Below are positions 26,607-35,559 of a stretch of 64,000 nt of DNA, piece by piece. Positions within the stretch are counted from its first letter, which is position 1; each line of letters opens with the position of its first letter. The notes under the pieces were generated by a model. The model was given only the letters and a program-made list of their open reading frames with translations. It was not told the DNA's origin and ran no database searches. The translations under genes were made by a program, and so were the position numbers. Location of the stretch: positions 84,003 through 148,002 of the forward strand of contig JAISMF010000106.1 in assembly GCA_031276865.1 (NCBI GenBank), read 5' to 3'. The stretch comes from Deltaproteobacteria bacterium. GTDB taxonomy: Bacteria > Desulfobacterota > Desulfarculia > Adiutricales > Adiutricaceae.

Positions 26607-27138
26607 AGATTTCTCCAGATTGATTCGCCGGGCCTTGTTTTCCCAGCCCGCGGGGATAGTAGGACGCGCTCTCAAGCCGCCGCGCGGCCGCCGCGGCCGC
26701 GCGCCTCCGGCCGGAGGCCGGCCGCTTTCAAAACGCTCCGCCGGGACGGCGGAAAAATCCTTTCGGCCACCTCCGGCCCAAAAAAACCGGAGCCCGGCTC
26801 CGGCTTTCCTCGCCTAGGGGGGCGGAAAAAGAAGAGACGCCGATCGGGGGGGCGCGTCGGGAAGAGCCGGACGCCCGGACGAAAAGATCCGGCGCCCCTT
26901 GGTAAAATCCGGCGGAGTTCCGGAACCGGCCGGCTAAAGCCTTTGGTTTATTCTATCAAATCGGCCCCCCGAAAAAAAGGGCCGGGGGATTCCAAGGCGG
27001 CCGCCGGCCCTTCGTCCTCAGTCCCCGTTCCCTTGACAGGCGGACCCTCAGGGCTTATCATTATCGGGAAGGGGGACGCCTCCGGCGCCGAAACGCGTCC
27101 CGAGCGCCTTGACACCCCCCCTTTCCGGCGGCCCCCGT
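26607..27138. other. Divergent intergenic region between hpf and the DUF1178 gene
   Basis: No gene is supported; a 409-codon plus-strand frame crossing hpf is antisense noise. The right end carries a consensus promoter for the DUF1178 gene. The hpf promoter should be here too; an AT-rich stretch near 26940-26960 is the only candidate. Confidence 0.5.
27033..27061 (+). promoter_or_regulatory. Sigma-70-type promoter for the DUF1178 gene
   Basis: TTGACA (27033-27038), 17-bp spacer, TATCAT (27056-27061); the -35 is perfect. The leader would be about 70 nt. Confidence 0.75.
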
Positions 27139-27609
27139 ATGCTGATTTTCGATCTCGTATGCCACAACGACCACGCCTTCGAAGGCTGGTTCAAGGATCT
27201 CTCCGAATTGGAGAAGCAGATTGAGGACAAGCTCCTCTCCTGCCCCGTCTGCGGGAGCACCAAGATAACCCGCCTGCCCTCCACCTTCGGCATCGGCAGA
27301 TCCAAAGCCGGGGCGCTTCCCGCCAAAAGCGCCGGAGCGGACGCCCTCCCCGGACCCGCCGCCCTCCAGGAAACGAAAAAGGCCATGCTCTTGCGTCAAC
27401 TGGAGAGCTTGAGCGAGAAGCTGAGGGAGGATTTCGCCGACGTGGGTCCCCAGTTCACGACCGAGGCTTTGAAGATGCACTACGGCGCCGCCCCCAAGCG
27501 CAACATCATGGGAATGTCCACGGAACAGGAGGAGGAGGTCTTAAAAAGCGAGGGGATCGAGTTTTTCAAGGTGCCCATGCTGGTGCGCAAACCAAGCGTC
27601 GCCTCTTAA
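27139..27609 (+). CDS. DUF1178 zinc-ribbon protein
   Basis: A 156-residue member of the DUF1178 family, common in proteobacteria and of unknown function. It begins MLIFDLVCHNDHAFEGWF with Cys8, and a CPVCGS pair near residue 36 suggests a zinc or metal site. The family-typical C-terminal part is present (FADVGPQFTTEALKMHYG and RNIMGMSTEQEE). The ATG at 27139 is chosen because the family starts there; no strong ribosome binding site is visible. It is a single-gene unit with its own promoter and terminator. Confidence 0.85.
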   Translation: MLIFDLVCHNDHAFEGWFKDLSELEKQIEDKLLSCPVCGSTKITRLPSTFGIGRSKAGALPAKSAGADALPGPAALQETKKAMLLRQLESLSEKLREDFADVGPQFTTEALKMHYGAAPKRNIMGMSTEQEEEVLKSEGIEFFKVPMLVRKPSVAS

Positions 27610-27626
27610 AAGCGTCGCCTCTTAAA
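27595..27626 (+). repeat. Tandem 16-bp duplication over the DUF1178 stop codon
   Basis: AGCGTCGCCTCTTAAA occurs twice in a row. The first copy encodes the last codons and stop; the second is non-coding. Confidence 0.85.
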
Positions 27627-27684
27627 AAGGCGCTCCCCCGACCCGGGGGAGGAGAGTTTCCTTTTTTTCCTTTCCGCGTTCCAG

Positions 27685-27724
27685 GGCGCCGGAAAGCCAG
27701 TCCGCGGCTTTCCGGCGCCTTTTT
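27685..27724 (+). terminator. Rho-independent terminator after the DUF1178 gene
   Basis: A perfect 14-bp stem GGCGCCGGAAAGCC/GGCTTTCCGGCGCC with a 7-nt loop, followed by T5. Confidence 0.85.
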
Positions 27725-28682
27725 CATCCCCCGCCTTTAGGCGTTATAATTACACACATTAATTACAAAATTACCTTATTTTACCATATATTTATTCACA
27801 AAACACTTCCCGACAGCGCCCCGCCCGCGGGCGCGGCGGCCGGAGACCCGGGCCGGGGATCTTGGCCGCGGACGAAAAATAAGCCCACCCGAAAGGCGAG
27901 GGATTTTCCGGACCGCGGGGCGTTTTCATATCGCCCGTCCTTCAGTCCGGCGCTCAATCTTAAACGAGAAAAATCGGGAAATATTCCTTCAACGCCTCCG
28001 TTCGCCCGCGTGGGAGGCGGATCCGGTTTTCTTCGGCCGGGAAGGCGCGCGCTCGACTAAAGACGTTTTTCATAAAAGGTCGAGAAAAATCGGCCGCGCC
28101 CAAGGCGAGCGTGGTTTACCTCGTAAAAATCCAAACGAACCGCGTCTACCGCCCTCCCAATGACATTCCCGCTAATTTTCGCGGGGAGGCTATGAATAGC
28201 GTAGGCGAACGCGGCCTTTTAGACGCGGCCAGCATGTTCGTCAAGCATTTTCCCAGGTTTTTCATTCCGGTACGAACGCGAGATGGTGAAACCATATTTT
28301 TTAGCCGCGTCCTCACCAAATTCATCAAAGCGTTCAACCATTTTTTCGTTCGCGAGTTAAAAATTTTTTTTGTAATTTCAAGACGGGCTTTATGAATTAA
28401 ATCGACAAAAGCCTTGGAACGCGTGATTGTCGCCCACCTCCGGATAAAGGCGGATGAAATCCGGAAACAGTCTAATCAATCATAGGGGATCGAGACGTCG
28501 AAACGAAAATCCATGAAAAAATCGAGGGGACCAAATTAAAGCCCTCCCTCCCGGCGCTCTTCGCCATGATGAAAAACCGAGGCGCCAGCCGGGAAATAAA
28601 ACATCCGCGGACGGAGGTTTCCGTCCGCGGATGGATAAAAAAAGGCGCTCTTTGAAAAAAAGGGAGGAAAACGTTTTCCGGC
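27725..28682. other. Spacer between the DUF1178 gene and DyP peroxidase
   Basis: No gene is supported. Between about 28110 and 28480 GC drops, and open frames of 60-95 codons rich in Lys/Arg exist on both strands without ribosome binding sites or recognisable domains; these may be remnants of a decayed gene. Confidence 0.45.
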
Positions 28683-29621
28683 TCAGTCCTCGGCGGCCGC
28701 CAGCTCGTCTAAGAGCTCCAGGGAAGGGATGAAAAAGAGCGCGCCCGTGACCGCGGTGGAAAAGTCTAAAATTCTGTCGGTGTTTCCCACCGGATCGCCT
28801 ATGAACATGTTCTCCAGCATCTTCCTGGTGGTGGTGAAGGTCGAGGCGTAACCGATGAAATAGGTGCCGTACTCCCCTTTGCCCGGATTGGCGAAGGGCA
28901 TGTTGGCCCTGACAATCTTCAACTCCTCGCCGTTTTCGTCTTCGATGTTGGTGACGGCGTTGTGGGCGTTTTCCGGCTTATCCTCGTCGGAGAGCTCGCG
29001 GTCGTTGAACTTTCCGCGGCCGATGACCTTTTCCTGCTCTTCCGTGGAAAGCTTGTTCCACGCGGCCATGTCGTGGACGTATTTCTGGACGAAACAGTAG
29101 CTTCCGCCCTTGAAATCGGGTTCGGCGTCGCCGATGACGGCGAATCTCCGACTCTCCTCCGGGATGTCGGGATTCTCGGTACCGTCCACGAATCCCAAAA
29201 TAGCCCGGCCGTCGAAGTACCTGAATCCGTGCACCTCGTCGATGGGGAAAACGGAATCGCCCAGGGATTCCGTGACCAGCGAGGCCAACTCGACGGCCAG
29301 ATCCGCCCTAGACGAGCGAATGTGGAAGAAGAGATCCCCCGGAGTCGACGGCGCCGTGAATTTTTCGCCCTTTATCTCCGCGAAGGGAGAAAGCTCCTTC
29401 GGCTTTTTCCGGCGGGGAAAAAGGTGATCCCAGGCCGGCGAGCCGAAACCCAGAACGCAGCTCACAGTCTCGGCGGGATACCTGTTCCTCAAGCTCCGCA
29501 CGAAAGAGGGAGCGTCTTCGCAGATAGCCTTCACCGGCCCGGTGTCGTCGGGCTTGTTGAGGCCGAAAACAAGAAAAATGGCGTGATTTCCGGGTTTGAA
29601 AGTCACATCCTGTTCGCGCAT
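28683..29621 (-). CDS. DyP-type haem peroxidase
   Basis: A 312-residue dye-decolourising peroxidase that reduces H2O2 with broad electron donors. The distal-side motif GFVDGTENP is present, as is a proximal His candidate in NAHNAVTNI and the conserved Arg in IVRANMPFANPG; GTYFIGYAST follows. There is no Tat or Sec signal peptide, so it should be cytoplasmic. No encapsulin gene is nearby. The ATG has AGGAGAT directly upstream. It stands alone, and in a presumed anaerobe fits peroxide defence. A minus-strand promoter candidate lies at 29951-29978. Confidence 0.9.
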   Translation of the reverse strand: MREQDVTFKPGNHAIFLVFGLNKPDDTGPVKAICEDAPSFVRSLRNRYPAETVSCVLGFGSPAWDHLFPRRKKPKELSPFAEIKGEKFTAPSTPGDLFFHIRSSRADLAVELASLVTESLGDSVFPIDEVHGFRYFDGRAILGFVDGTENPDIPEESRRFAVIGDAEPDFKGGSYCFVQKYVHDMAAWNKLSTEEQEKVIGRGKFNDRELSDEDKPENAHNAVTNIEDENGEELKIVRANMPFANPGKGEYGTYFIGYASTFTTTRKMLENMFIGDPVGNTDRILDFSTAVTGALFFIPSLELLDELAAAED

Positions 29622-30708
29622 AAAATCTCCTGGAATATTTGGAAGTTTTCAAGCACTTCCCTCAGCGCCGGCGACGGACGAAAAATCCGCGGGCGCCGGC
29701 CTTTTGAATTTCAATAAAAATCGCGTCGCCGAAATAAAAAATACCCAAATTTAAAAAAGTGACGCTATAAGAAGGGTTATCTCGGGCACGCGCTTTTATC
29801 CGCGGGAGAAGAAGAGCGCCATCTGAAGCGCCGCCGCAGTCCGCCGCGGGGATTCAACGCGCCATGTCGCGGAACGAACTAGCGAAACACCCCATATCCG
29901 GGGCCGCTCCATAAAAACATTCCCAGCGCGGAATTCACCCCGGCGCTGTCATTATACAAGCCGGAAGTTGAAAAACAAAGGAAGGGGCTTATTTTCCCGA
30001 CCTTAATTTTTAACAGCCCCCGCCCCGCGGCCGAACCCCGGAAACGGCCTCCGGACGGCCCCGCGGCCTCGGAGGGGCCCGCTTAAGCTCATGGCTCCGA
30101 AGGGGCCGGGGCGCGGCCGGCGAGAAGCCGCCGGAAAGCCCGACTCGCGACCCGCGCCCATATATCGGGTTGACTATGAATAAAATCCACAACCCGAGCG
30201 GAAAGGGCGAAGCCGGCTTCGGAGCGAAAAAAGGGGAACGCCGGGGCCGCGGGCGCTCCCCCGGGTGAAAATTCCCACCAGGTTAAACTCCAAAGGGACT
30301 ATCCCGCCCGGATCCTTCACTCCGGAAAAACGAAGTTCGGAAAGTCCATCCTATTTGAGCGGGAAAAAAAGGCGTCGCAAGCCTTCCAAGATTCCGCCGC
30401 GGAAAAACGCCGGAAGATAAAACCATTCACCCGGATATTTTTAACCAGGCGGCCCGGCGCCGCTAAAAAAACCGCTTCATCCGGAGATAATTTTAAAAAT
30501 ACTTCCCGCCGCCCCCGCCTTCGGAAACCCGCGTTCGCCAAGCGCGGCGGCGGATAAAAATCGGAGCGTTTTTACGGATTTACGACGGCCTCCTTGCGGA
30601 TTTTTTCCAGACCCGACAGAGGGCTTTGCGGGAAAAAACCTTCCCGCCCGAGGGATATACGGCCGCGGGAAACGCGCGCCGCGAGCCAGGCCGTTTGATT
30701 TTTCCCCG
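29622..30708. other. 1.1-kb spacer between DyP and the universal stress gene
   Basis: No gene or RNA is recognised. AT-rich sequence lies at 29710-29775, and GACGCTATAA at about 29762 is shared with 13741 in the por-radA spacer. A DyP promoter candidate sits at 29951-29978. The rest is GC-rich without hairpins I would call. Confidence 0.5.
29951..29978 (-). promoter_or_regulatory. Candidate promoter for DyP
   Basis: On the minus strand TTGTTT, 16-bp spacer, TATAAT. The -10 is perfect. It would leave a leader of about 320 nt, so a closer start site is possible. Confidence 0.45.
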
Positions 30709-31635
30709 CTATTTTTCGGAGCGATCCTTCGGGGAGCTGCAGGCGGAACTGCGGATCGCCAGAACGGGAAACTGGCCCAGGCGGATGACGCGGTCGGTGG
30801 TGGATCCCACCATCAGGTTTTCAATAAAACCCCTCCCGTGCACGCCCATCACTATTAGATCGAGACGGTTTAAAATGGCGAACTTGTTCAGCTCCTCGTG
30901 GGGGTGCCCGGCCAGGACGTTTACTTGGACCCGGTCTTTTAGATCGGAGGGGATCTTCTCCTGGAGCTGCTCGGTGAGCTGGGACACCAGCTTGGCGGCG
31001 ATGCCCTCCTCTTTCTGCGGGTCCACCGTCAAGATCTGATCCAGCTGGTTGGATTCTATGACCGTCGCCAGGATGATCTTTTTCGCGTCGAAGACGCGGG
31101 CCAGATCCATTCCCCAGTCCACGGCCTTCTCGGCGTCCGCGGAGAAATCGGTGGAGATCAAAATGGATTCCGTCTTGTGTATGGCGGTCCTCTCCAAGGG
31201 GAGGTTCCCGGGCACGACCAGGAAGGGGACTTTGAGGGTGAAAATGAGCTTGCGGGTGACGGAGCCCAAGAGAAGCCTTTCCAGGCCGCTACGGATATGG
31301 GTGGCGGCGACCAGAAGGCCGGCGTCGTTCTGGCGCACGATATCCTGGATCTCTTTGGCGGGGTAGCCGATGGAGACCTTGAGCTCCCAGTTTAAATCGG
31401 GCACGCCGCGGAGGATGTCCGCCACCTGGGTCCTGGCCGACTGCTCCACCCTGGCCTGCAGCTCCTGGGGGTCCACCATGGTCTCCCCGTAGGGGGTGAC
31501 GGCCGGAAGATCTATCACATGGGCTATCACCAGTTTGGTTTTATAGGACCTGGCGAAAAACGAAGCCAGATACAGAGCCTTGTTGGAACCCTCCGACAAA
31601 TCCGTCGCGCACACTATGGACTGCATCTTGAACAC
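30709..31635 (-). CDS. Tandem-domain universal stress protein (UspA family)
   Basis: A 308-residue protein with two UspA domains (about 1-145 and 158-300). Each has the alternating beta/alpha start (SIVCATDLSEGSNKAL; SILISTDFSADAEKAV). The second domain carries the ATP-binding pattern GVHGRGFIENLMVGSTTDRVI; the first has a less perfect version (ATHIRSGLERLLLGSVTRKLI). Such proteins aid survival in stress and stationary phase. The start is GTG, 5 nt after GGAGG. A near-consensus promoter lies about 100 nt upstream. Single-gene unit. Confidence 0.9.
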   Translation of the reverse strand: MFKMQSIVCATDLSEGSNKALYLASFFARSYKTKLVIAHVIDLPAVTPYGETMVDPQELQARVEQSARTQVADILRGVPDLNWELKVSIGYPAKEIQDIVRQNDAGLLVAATHIRSGLERLLLGSVTRKLIFTLKVPFLVVPGNLPLERTAIHKTESILISTDFSADAEKAVDWGMDLARVFDAKKIILATVIESNQLDQILTVDPQKEEGIAAKLVSQLTEQLQEKIPSDLKDRVQVNVLAGHPHEELNKFAILNRLDLIVMGVHGRGFIENLMVGSTTDRVIRLGQFPVLAIRSSACSSPKDRSEK

Positions 31636-32289
31636 GGCCGCCTCCTTTGTTTGAAGAAGGAAAAAACAAGCGTTGGAAGGGGTTTCGCCGTCCCCGGCCG
31701 GAGCGCGGGAAATCTTTGTAAAAACCCACTTTATATTATAGCTCCGTCCTCCGTTTTGTCAAGCGCGGAAGCGCGGCGGAAAAACAAGCCGTTCAAGGCC
31801 GTTTTTCATTTTCAAGACCCCTTTTTCCAGCCCCCGCGGAAAATTAAAAAAAATCCCTTCTTCGTTTTATCACGCTTCGCCGAAAGCGGGGGGGCGGGGC
31901 CCCGGACTTTTAAAAGACGAGAAGGCGAGAGGGAAGGATCCGTAGTTTCCCAGCCCCGGATTCGGATTGTGTTTTTTTCCGAATCTTATTGGGAGATCGC
32001 CGCCGCTTCGTTTCGCCCGCGGAGATCCCCCTCTCCGCGATTCCACCCGGCTCCGCCCGAGACAAGGGCGGCTTCCCCGTTTATCCGCGCCCCCTCTTGG
32101 AGGAAGTCGCTTTGAACGACTTCGGGCCGCTTGAAAAAATAATCCGAACGTGGTATTTTTTAAATCTTTAGGGGCCGAAAGACGTTTTTCGTCCTTCGCG
32201 TTTTTCGCCCTCCCGTTCCGCCGGCGGGTTAAGGGGAGCTAATTTCCCAGGCTCCGTCCGGCGGGGGAGTTTCAGCCGGAAATTCCCTT
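31636..32289. other. Spacer with the universal stress gene promoter
   Basis: Apart from the promoter at 31735-31762 I see no feature; open frames lack ribosome binding sites. It also forms the 3' flank of the convergently placed phosphotransferase gene's neighbourhood. Confidence 0.5.
31735..31762 (-). promoter_or_regulatory. Near-consensus promoter of the universal stress gene
   Basis: On the minus strand TTGACA, 16-bp spacer, TATAAT: both boxes are perfect. The leader is about 95 nt. Confidence 0.85.
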
Positions 32290-33375
32290 TCAGAGATCCA
32301 AAAGCTCCATCTCCCGCAGATACAATTCCTCGGCCAGATCGAACAAGTCCCAGGCCCGGGAGGCGTCCTGCTCGAGGCGGGAGGGGTGTTTGTCCCTGTC
32401 CCAGACGAAATAGTTCTCCAAGAGGGCGTCCCGAAGATAGCGCCTCCCCAGGGTGACGGCCACGGCCCGGATCGCGGCCGCTATCTGGCGGTAGTGGGAT
32501 TCGGGAAGGGACAGACCCGTCTCCCTGTAGCCCTCCAAAACCGCCGCGGCCAGCTCCCGGTTGAAAAGAGGCCTCTCCCGGCCCACGGCGAGCGAGCGGC
32601 AGAGCTCGGCTAGATCTATCAAGGGATCGCCGTAGGAGACGGTGTCCCAGTCGATAAGCGAATAGCCGGATTCGCCGCCTAGGAAGTTGTCCCCCTTGGG
32701 ATCCCCGTGGATGACCAGATCCTTTAAAAAAAAGATCTTCCGGAAGGCGGGGCTCCGGGGTAATTCGGAGGCCAGGCGCGCCCCCCTTTCCAGGTGGGCC
32801 TCGATTAAAGGAAGCTTGGGATGCAGGCGGTAGAGGCTGTGAAAGTCCGTGAAATCCGAGGCGGCGGAAAGCCTTTGGTTGGTGTACTCCCCTCCCCGGG
32901 GCAAAGGCTCCAGCGCGAGGGGCCGGGGCAGGTTCAAGGCGCCGTGGGCGGCGCCCAGGGCGCGGCCGCACTCTTTCGCGCCCGCCGGATCTCCCGCGCG
33001 CGGGCGGTTTCCGGGAACGAAGGTCGTGAGCCGGGCGAGCCTTTCGTGGCCCTCCCCCTCCGCTAGCAAAGACGCGTCCAGGGTCCTTATTATCCTCGGG
33101 CAGGGAATCCCCCGACCCTCCATGACCCCGGACACCCTCTCCCAGTTGATCCCCAAAGCGGGGCTCTTTAAAAAGACCGGACTTAAGAACTGAAGCACCA
33201 GCCTCTCGCCGCTTCCGCTAACGGTCGCGAGGAAGCTCCGGTTGACCCGGCCGGAGGCGAGGACCTCCAGCTTTTGGCACTCGAGGCCGTATTTCCCCTT
33301 GAGCGTCTCCAGGGCCTCCTCTTCCGTGGGTTCGTTGACAAACACTTCGTTTAAACGCCCCCCCCCGAATTTCAT
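32290..33375 (-). CDS. APH-fold phosphotransferase, possibly a sugar kinase
   Basis: A 361-residue member of the aminoglycoside phosphotransferase/choline kinase superfamily. The catalytic loop VIHGDPKGDNFL and metal-binding LIDWDTVSYGDPLIDLAEL are intact, and the N-lobe nucleotide loop ASGRVNRSFLATV is visible. Chromosomal members of this type are often sugar or amino-sugar 1-kinases (NahK-like) rather than resistance enzymes; the substrate cannot be read from sequence. The ATG at 33375 lacks a clear ribosome binding site; an in-frame GTG about 11 codons downstream is an alternative. It is divergent from pgeF. Confidence 0.75.
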   Translation of the reverse strand: MKFGGGRLNEVFVNEPTEEEALETLKGKYGLECQKLEVLASGRVNRSFLATVSGSGERLVLQFLSPVFLKSPALGINWERVSGVMEGRGIPCPRIIRTLDASLLAEGEGHERLARLTTFVPGNRPRAGDPAGAKECGRALGAAHGALNLPRPLALEPLPRGGEYTNQRLSAASDFTDFHSLYRLHPKLPLIEAHLERGARLASELPRSPAFRKIFFLKDLVIHGDPKGDNFLGGESGYSLIDWDTVSYGDPLIDLAELCRSLAVGRERPLFNRELAAAVLEGYRETGLSLPESHYRQIAAAIRAVAVTLGRRYLRDALLENYFVWDRDKHPSRLEQDASRAWDLFDLAEELYLREMELLDL

Positions 33376-33706
33376 CCGGCGGAAAAAAACCGCTTTTGTC
33401 CCGCCGCCCTCCGCCTCCGGCCTCTTCCCTCCCGCGGGAAAGCGAAAAAAAGATCCTCCGGAAAGGGGCGGAGGGGACGAAGGGCGGAAGGGAAAAAGGC
33501 GGAAGAAAAGCGCCGCCGTGTCTTTTCCGAAGGGGGGCCCTTCCTTTTTTTCCGAATTCGAGCCGTCCGTCTTCCCCGTTCCGGCCCGTACATGTTAATC
33601 TTTCGGAAGCGGCCTTTCAAGAAAACATTAAGGCCGCGGGGTTTCAAGACTTCAAGGTTTCAGGCTTTCATGGTTTCATAACTTCATGGTTTCAAGGAGG
33701 GGGCGC
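33376..33706. other. Divergent spacer between phosphotransferase and pgeF
   Basis: GC-rich without genes on the left. The right end is a 16-bp tandem repeat that supplies the pgeF ribosome binding site. Confidence 0.55.
33640..33703 (+). repeat. 16-bp tandem repeat overlapping the pgeF ribosome binding site
   Basis: GGTTTCA starts at exactly 33640, 33656, 33672 and 33688. The unit is roughly GGTTTCAxxxCTTCAx; the last copy is altered to GGTTTCAAGGAGGGGG and so creates the Shine-Dalgarno. Confidence 0.85.
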
Positions 33707-34456
33707 GTGCTCCGAAGAGAAAAGGACGGATTGGTCTACCTCGCCTTTAAAACGCTTGAAGCCTTTCCGGAGCTCAGGCACGCCGTCTTCACGAAAAGAG
33801 GCCCGGGGGGCCGTCCCTTCAACCTCTCCCCCGCCAAAGGGGATCCGGCGGAGGCCCTGGCGAACATCAGCCTCGCCGCCCGCGCCCTGGGGATAGCCGA
33901 GCCGTCCTTCGTAAACCAGGTCCACGGCGACGAGATACTCTCCTTGGCCCCGGGGGAAACGAGCCGCCCCGCCGTCGTCGGCGGAAAGGAGGGCCGGGAC
34001 GCCCTGGTGGGGCGTCCCGGCCTGGGTCTTTTAATAAAACTCGCCGACTGCCAGGGGATAATCCTCTATCATCCGGGGACTAAAACCCCGGCCCTCATCC
34101 ACTCCGGCTGGCGGGGAAGCGTTTTAAACATCGCCGGAAAGACGGTGGACTTTCTGCGTAGGGAGAGGGGGATCCCCCCCCGTGAGCTTTTCGCCGGCGT
34201 CTCCCCCTCCATCGGGCCCTGCTGCATGGAGTTCAAAGACTGGCGGACCTTGATTCCGGAAGGCCTCCGGCGCTTCAAAAGGGAGGGCGGGTTTATGGAT
34301 TTCTGGGCCATGACGGTCTTTCAGCTGACGGAGGCGGGAGTGCCGCCGGAAAACATCGAGCTCTCCGGCCTCTGCACCCGCTGCGACGACGAGTTCTTCT
34401 CCCACCGCAAAGGAGACGCCCTCCGCTTCGGGGTCATGTGCGGAGTCCTCACGTGA
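33707..34456 (+). CDS. pgeF: PgeF/YfiH laccase-domain protein
   Basis: A 249-residue member of the multicopper-polyphenol-oxidase (YfiH/YlmD) family. Members cleave purine nucleosides and in E. coli PgeF edits peptidoglycan composition. The metal residues are present: His in FVNQVHGDEI, Cys in KLADCQGI and His in LIHSGWRGS, with SPSIGPCCMEF and the ending SGLCTRCDDEFFSHRKGD. The GTG at 33707 lies 6 nt after AAGGAGGG; an ATG at 33686 lies before that site and is unlikely. Its stop overlaps the pyrK start by 4 nt, so it leads the pgeF-pyrK-pyrD unit. Confidence 0.9.
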   Translation: MLRREKDGLVYLAFKTLEAFPELRHAVFTKRGPGGRPFNLSPAKGDPAEALANISLAARALGIAEPSFVNQVHGDEILSLAPGETSRPAVVGGKEGRDALVGRPGLGLLIKLADCQGIILYHPGTKTPALIHSGWRGSVLNIAGKTVDFLRRERGIPPRELFAGVSPSIGPCCMEFKDWRTLIPEGLRRFKREGGFMDFWAMTVFQLTEAGVPPENIELSGLCTRCDDEFFSHRKGDALRFGVMCGVLT

Positions 34457-35259
34457 GCGCGCCCGTCATCGCCGAGACCCGCCTTTCCGCCGCGCGCGTC
34501 CTTTCCGCCGGAACGGTCCTCATCCGCCTCGAGCGCCCGGAAAACTTTCCCGATCCGTTCCCGGGCCAATTCGCCAAACTCAAGATCTTAAGCGCGGCCC
34601 CCAATCTTCCCCCGGGGCTTTGCGGGGCGGGATTTCTGGATCGGCCCTTCTCCTTTCACGCCCAAACGGCGGACGAACTAAGCTTCCTGATTCGGGAGGC
34701 GGGAGCGGTTTCCGGACTTTTTAAAAGCCTCTCCCCCGGGGCCAAGATCAGAATCACCGGACCTCTCGGAAGAGCGGAGGACTCTCTTATCAAGGGCCGG
34801 GACCCCTTGATACTCGTGGCCGGCGGGGCCGGCCTGGCCCCCATGGGAATGATCCGGCGGGAGAACTTTCCCCGGGTCCTCCTCCTCTACGGGGAAAAGA
34901 CCGGAGAGGCGCAGGCGGACGAAGGCTATCTCGACTCCCTGGCGCCGGATCGAATCTCCCTCACCGAGGACGGAAGCGGCCGGGGAGGAAAAGGCCTCCC
35001 CACGGAGGCCCTTTCCCGGGCCTTGGAAGCCCTGACAACGCCGGCCCTGGTCTTCGCCTGCGGCCCCCCGGGTCTTTTAAGGGAGTGCGCCCGCCTCTGC
35101 GCCGAAAGGCCGCGGGCGAAATGCCTAATCTCGGCCGAGACCTTCCTCGCCTGCGGCCTGGGGGTCTGCCTCAGCTGCTCGTTTTCCGCCCGGGACGGCT
35201 CCCGCCGGCGCCTCTGCGTGGACGGCCCGGTCTTTCCGGCGGAGCTTTTGAACTTTTAA
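34453..35259 (+). CDS. pyrK: Dihydroorotate dehydrogenase electron-transfer subunit
   Basis: PyrK carries FAD and a [2Fe-2S] cluster and couples class 1B PyrD to NAD+. The FAD-binding RPFSFH, the NAD-domain VAGGAGLAPM and FACGPPGLL, and the cluster cysteines (CGLGVCLSC, then Cys in RRLCVDGPVF) are all present. The GTG at 34453 overlaps the pgeF stop as GTGA and has GGAG 7 nt upstream; the earlier in-frame GTG at 34438 is less likely. At 268 residues it has normal length. Confidence 0.92.
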   Translation: MSAPVIAETRLSAARVLSAGTVLIRLERPENFPDPFPGQFAKLKILSAAPNLPPGLCGAGFLDRPFSFHAQTADELSFLIREAGAVSGLFKSLSPGAKIRITGPLGRAEDSLIKGRDPLILVAGGAGLAPMGMIRRENFPRVLLLYGEKTGEAQADEGYLDSLAPDRISLTEDGSGRGGKGLPTEALSRALEALTTPALVFACGPPGLLRECARLCAERPRAKCLISAETFLACGLGVCLSCSFSARDGSRRRLCVDGPVFPAELLNF

Positions 35260-35559
35260 GGCGGAAATTTAGGCGGGCCCCCAAAAAATCCGGCGGCCAC
35301 GCCAAATCCCCCAAACGCCCCGAATCCGGGCCGCGGAGCAAACGAGCGTCAGCGGAGCAAACGAGCGTCAAAGGCGCCCGGCCTCGGGGGGCTTTCCGGA
35401 AGCCGCGGCCGGATTCGCCGCCTCAAGGGGTCCGGCCGGGGGAAAAAATCAGCCGGGAAAGCGGAGCGAAAACAGGCTATAATCCCCCGGCGGCCACCCA
35501 CCCCGGATATTTTTCGGGCCTCGAGACGTGGACGCGGATCTCCCGAGGAAACCCCTTCC
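35260..35559. other. Spacer between pyrK and pyrD
   Basis: It holds an exact 19-bp tandem duplication (35333-35370) and TATAAT at 35478-35483 without a recognisable -35. pyrD may be transcribed from there or by readthrough from pyrK. Confidence 0.5.
35333..35370 (+). repeat. Exact tandem duplication, 19 bp
   Basis: GCGGAGCAAACGAGCGTCA occurs twice back to back in the pyrK-pyrD spacer. Confidence 0.9.

Noticed and set aside
25995..27224. 409-codon plus-strand frame over hpf and its upstream gap
   Set aside because: It is antisense to hpf, then runs through Arg/Pro-rich non-coding sequence; no ribosome binding site or domain.
28111..28395. 94-codon plus-strand frame in the spacer before DyP
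   Set aside because: No ribosome binding site or similarity recognised; minus-strand frames of the same stretch are equally plausible, so I describe it only as possible gene remains.
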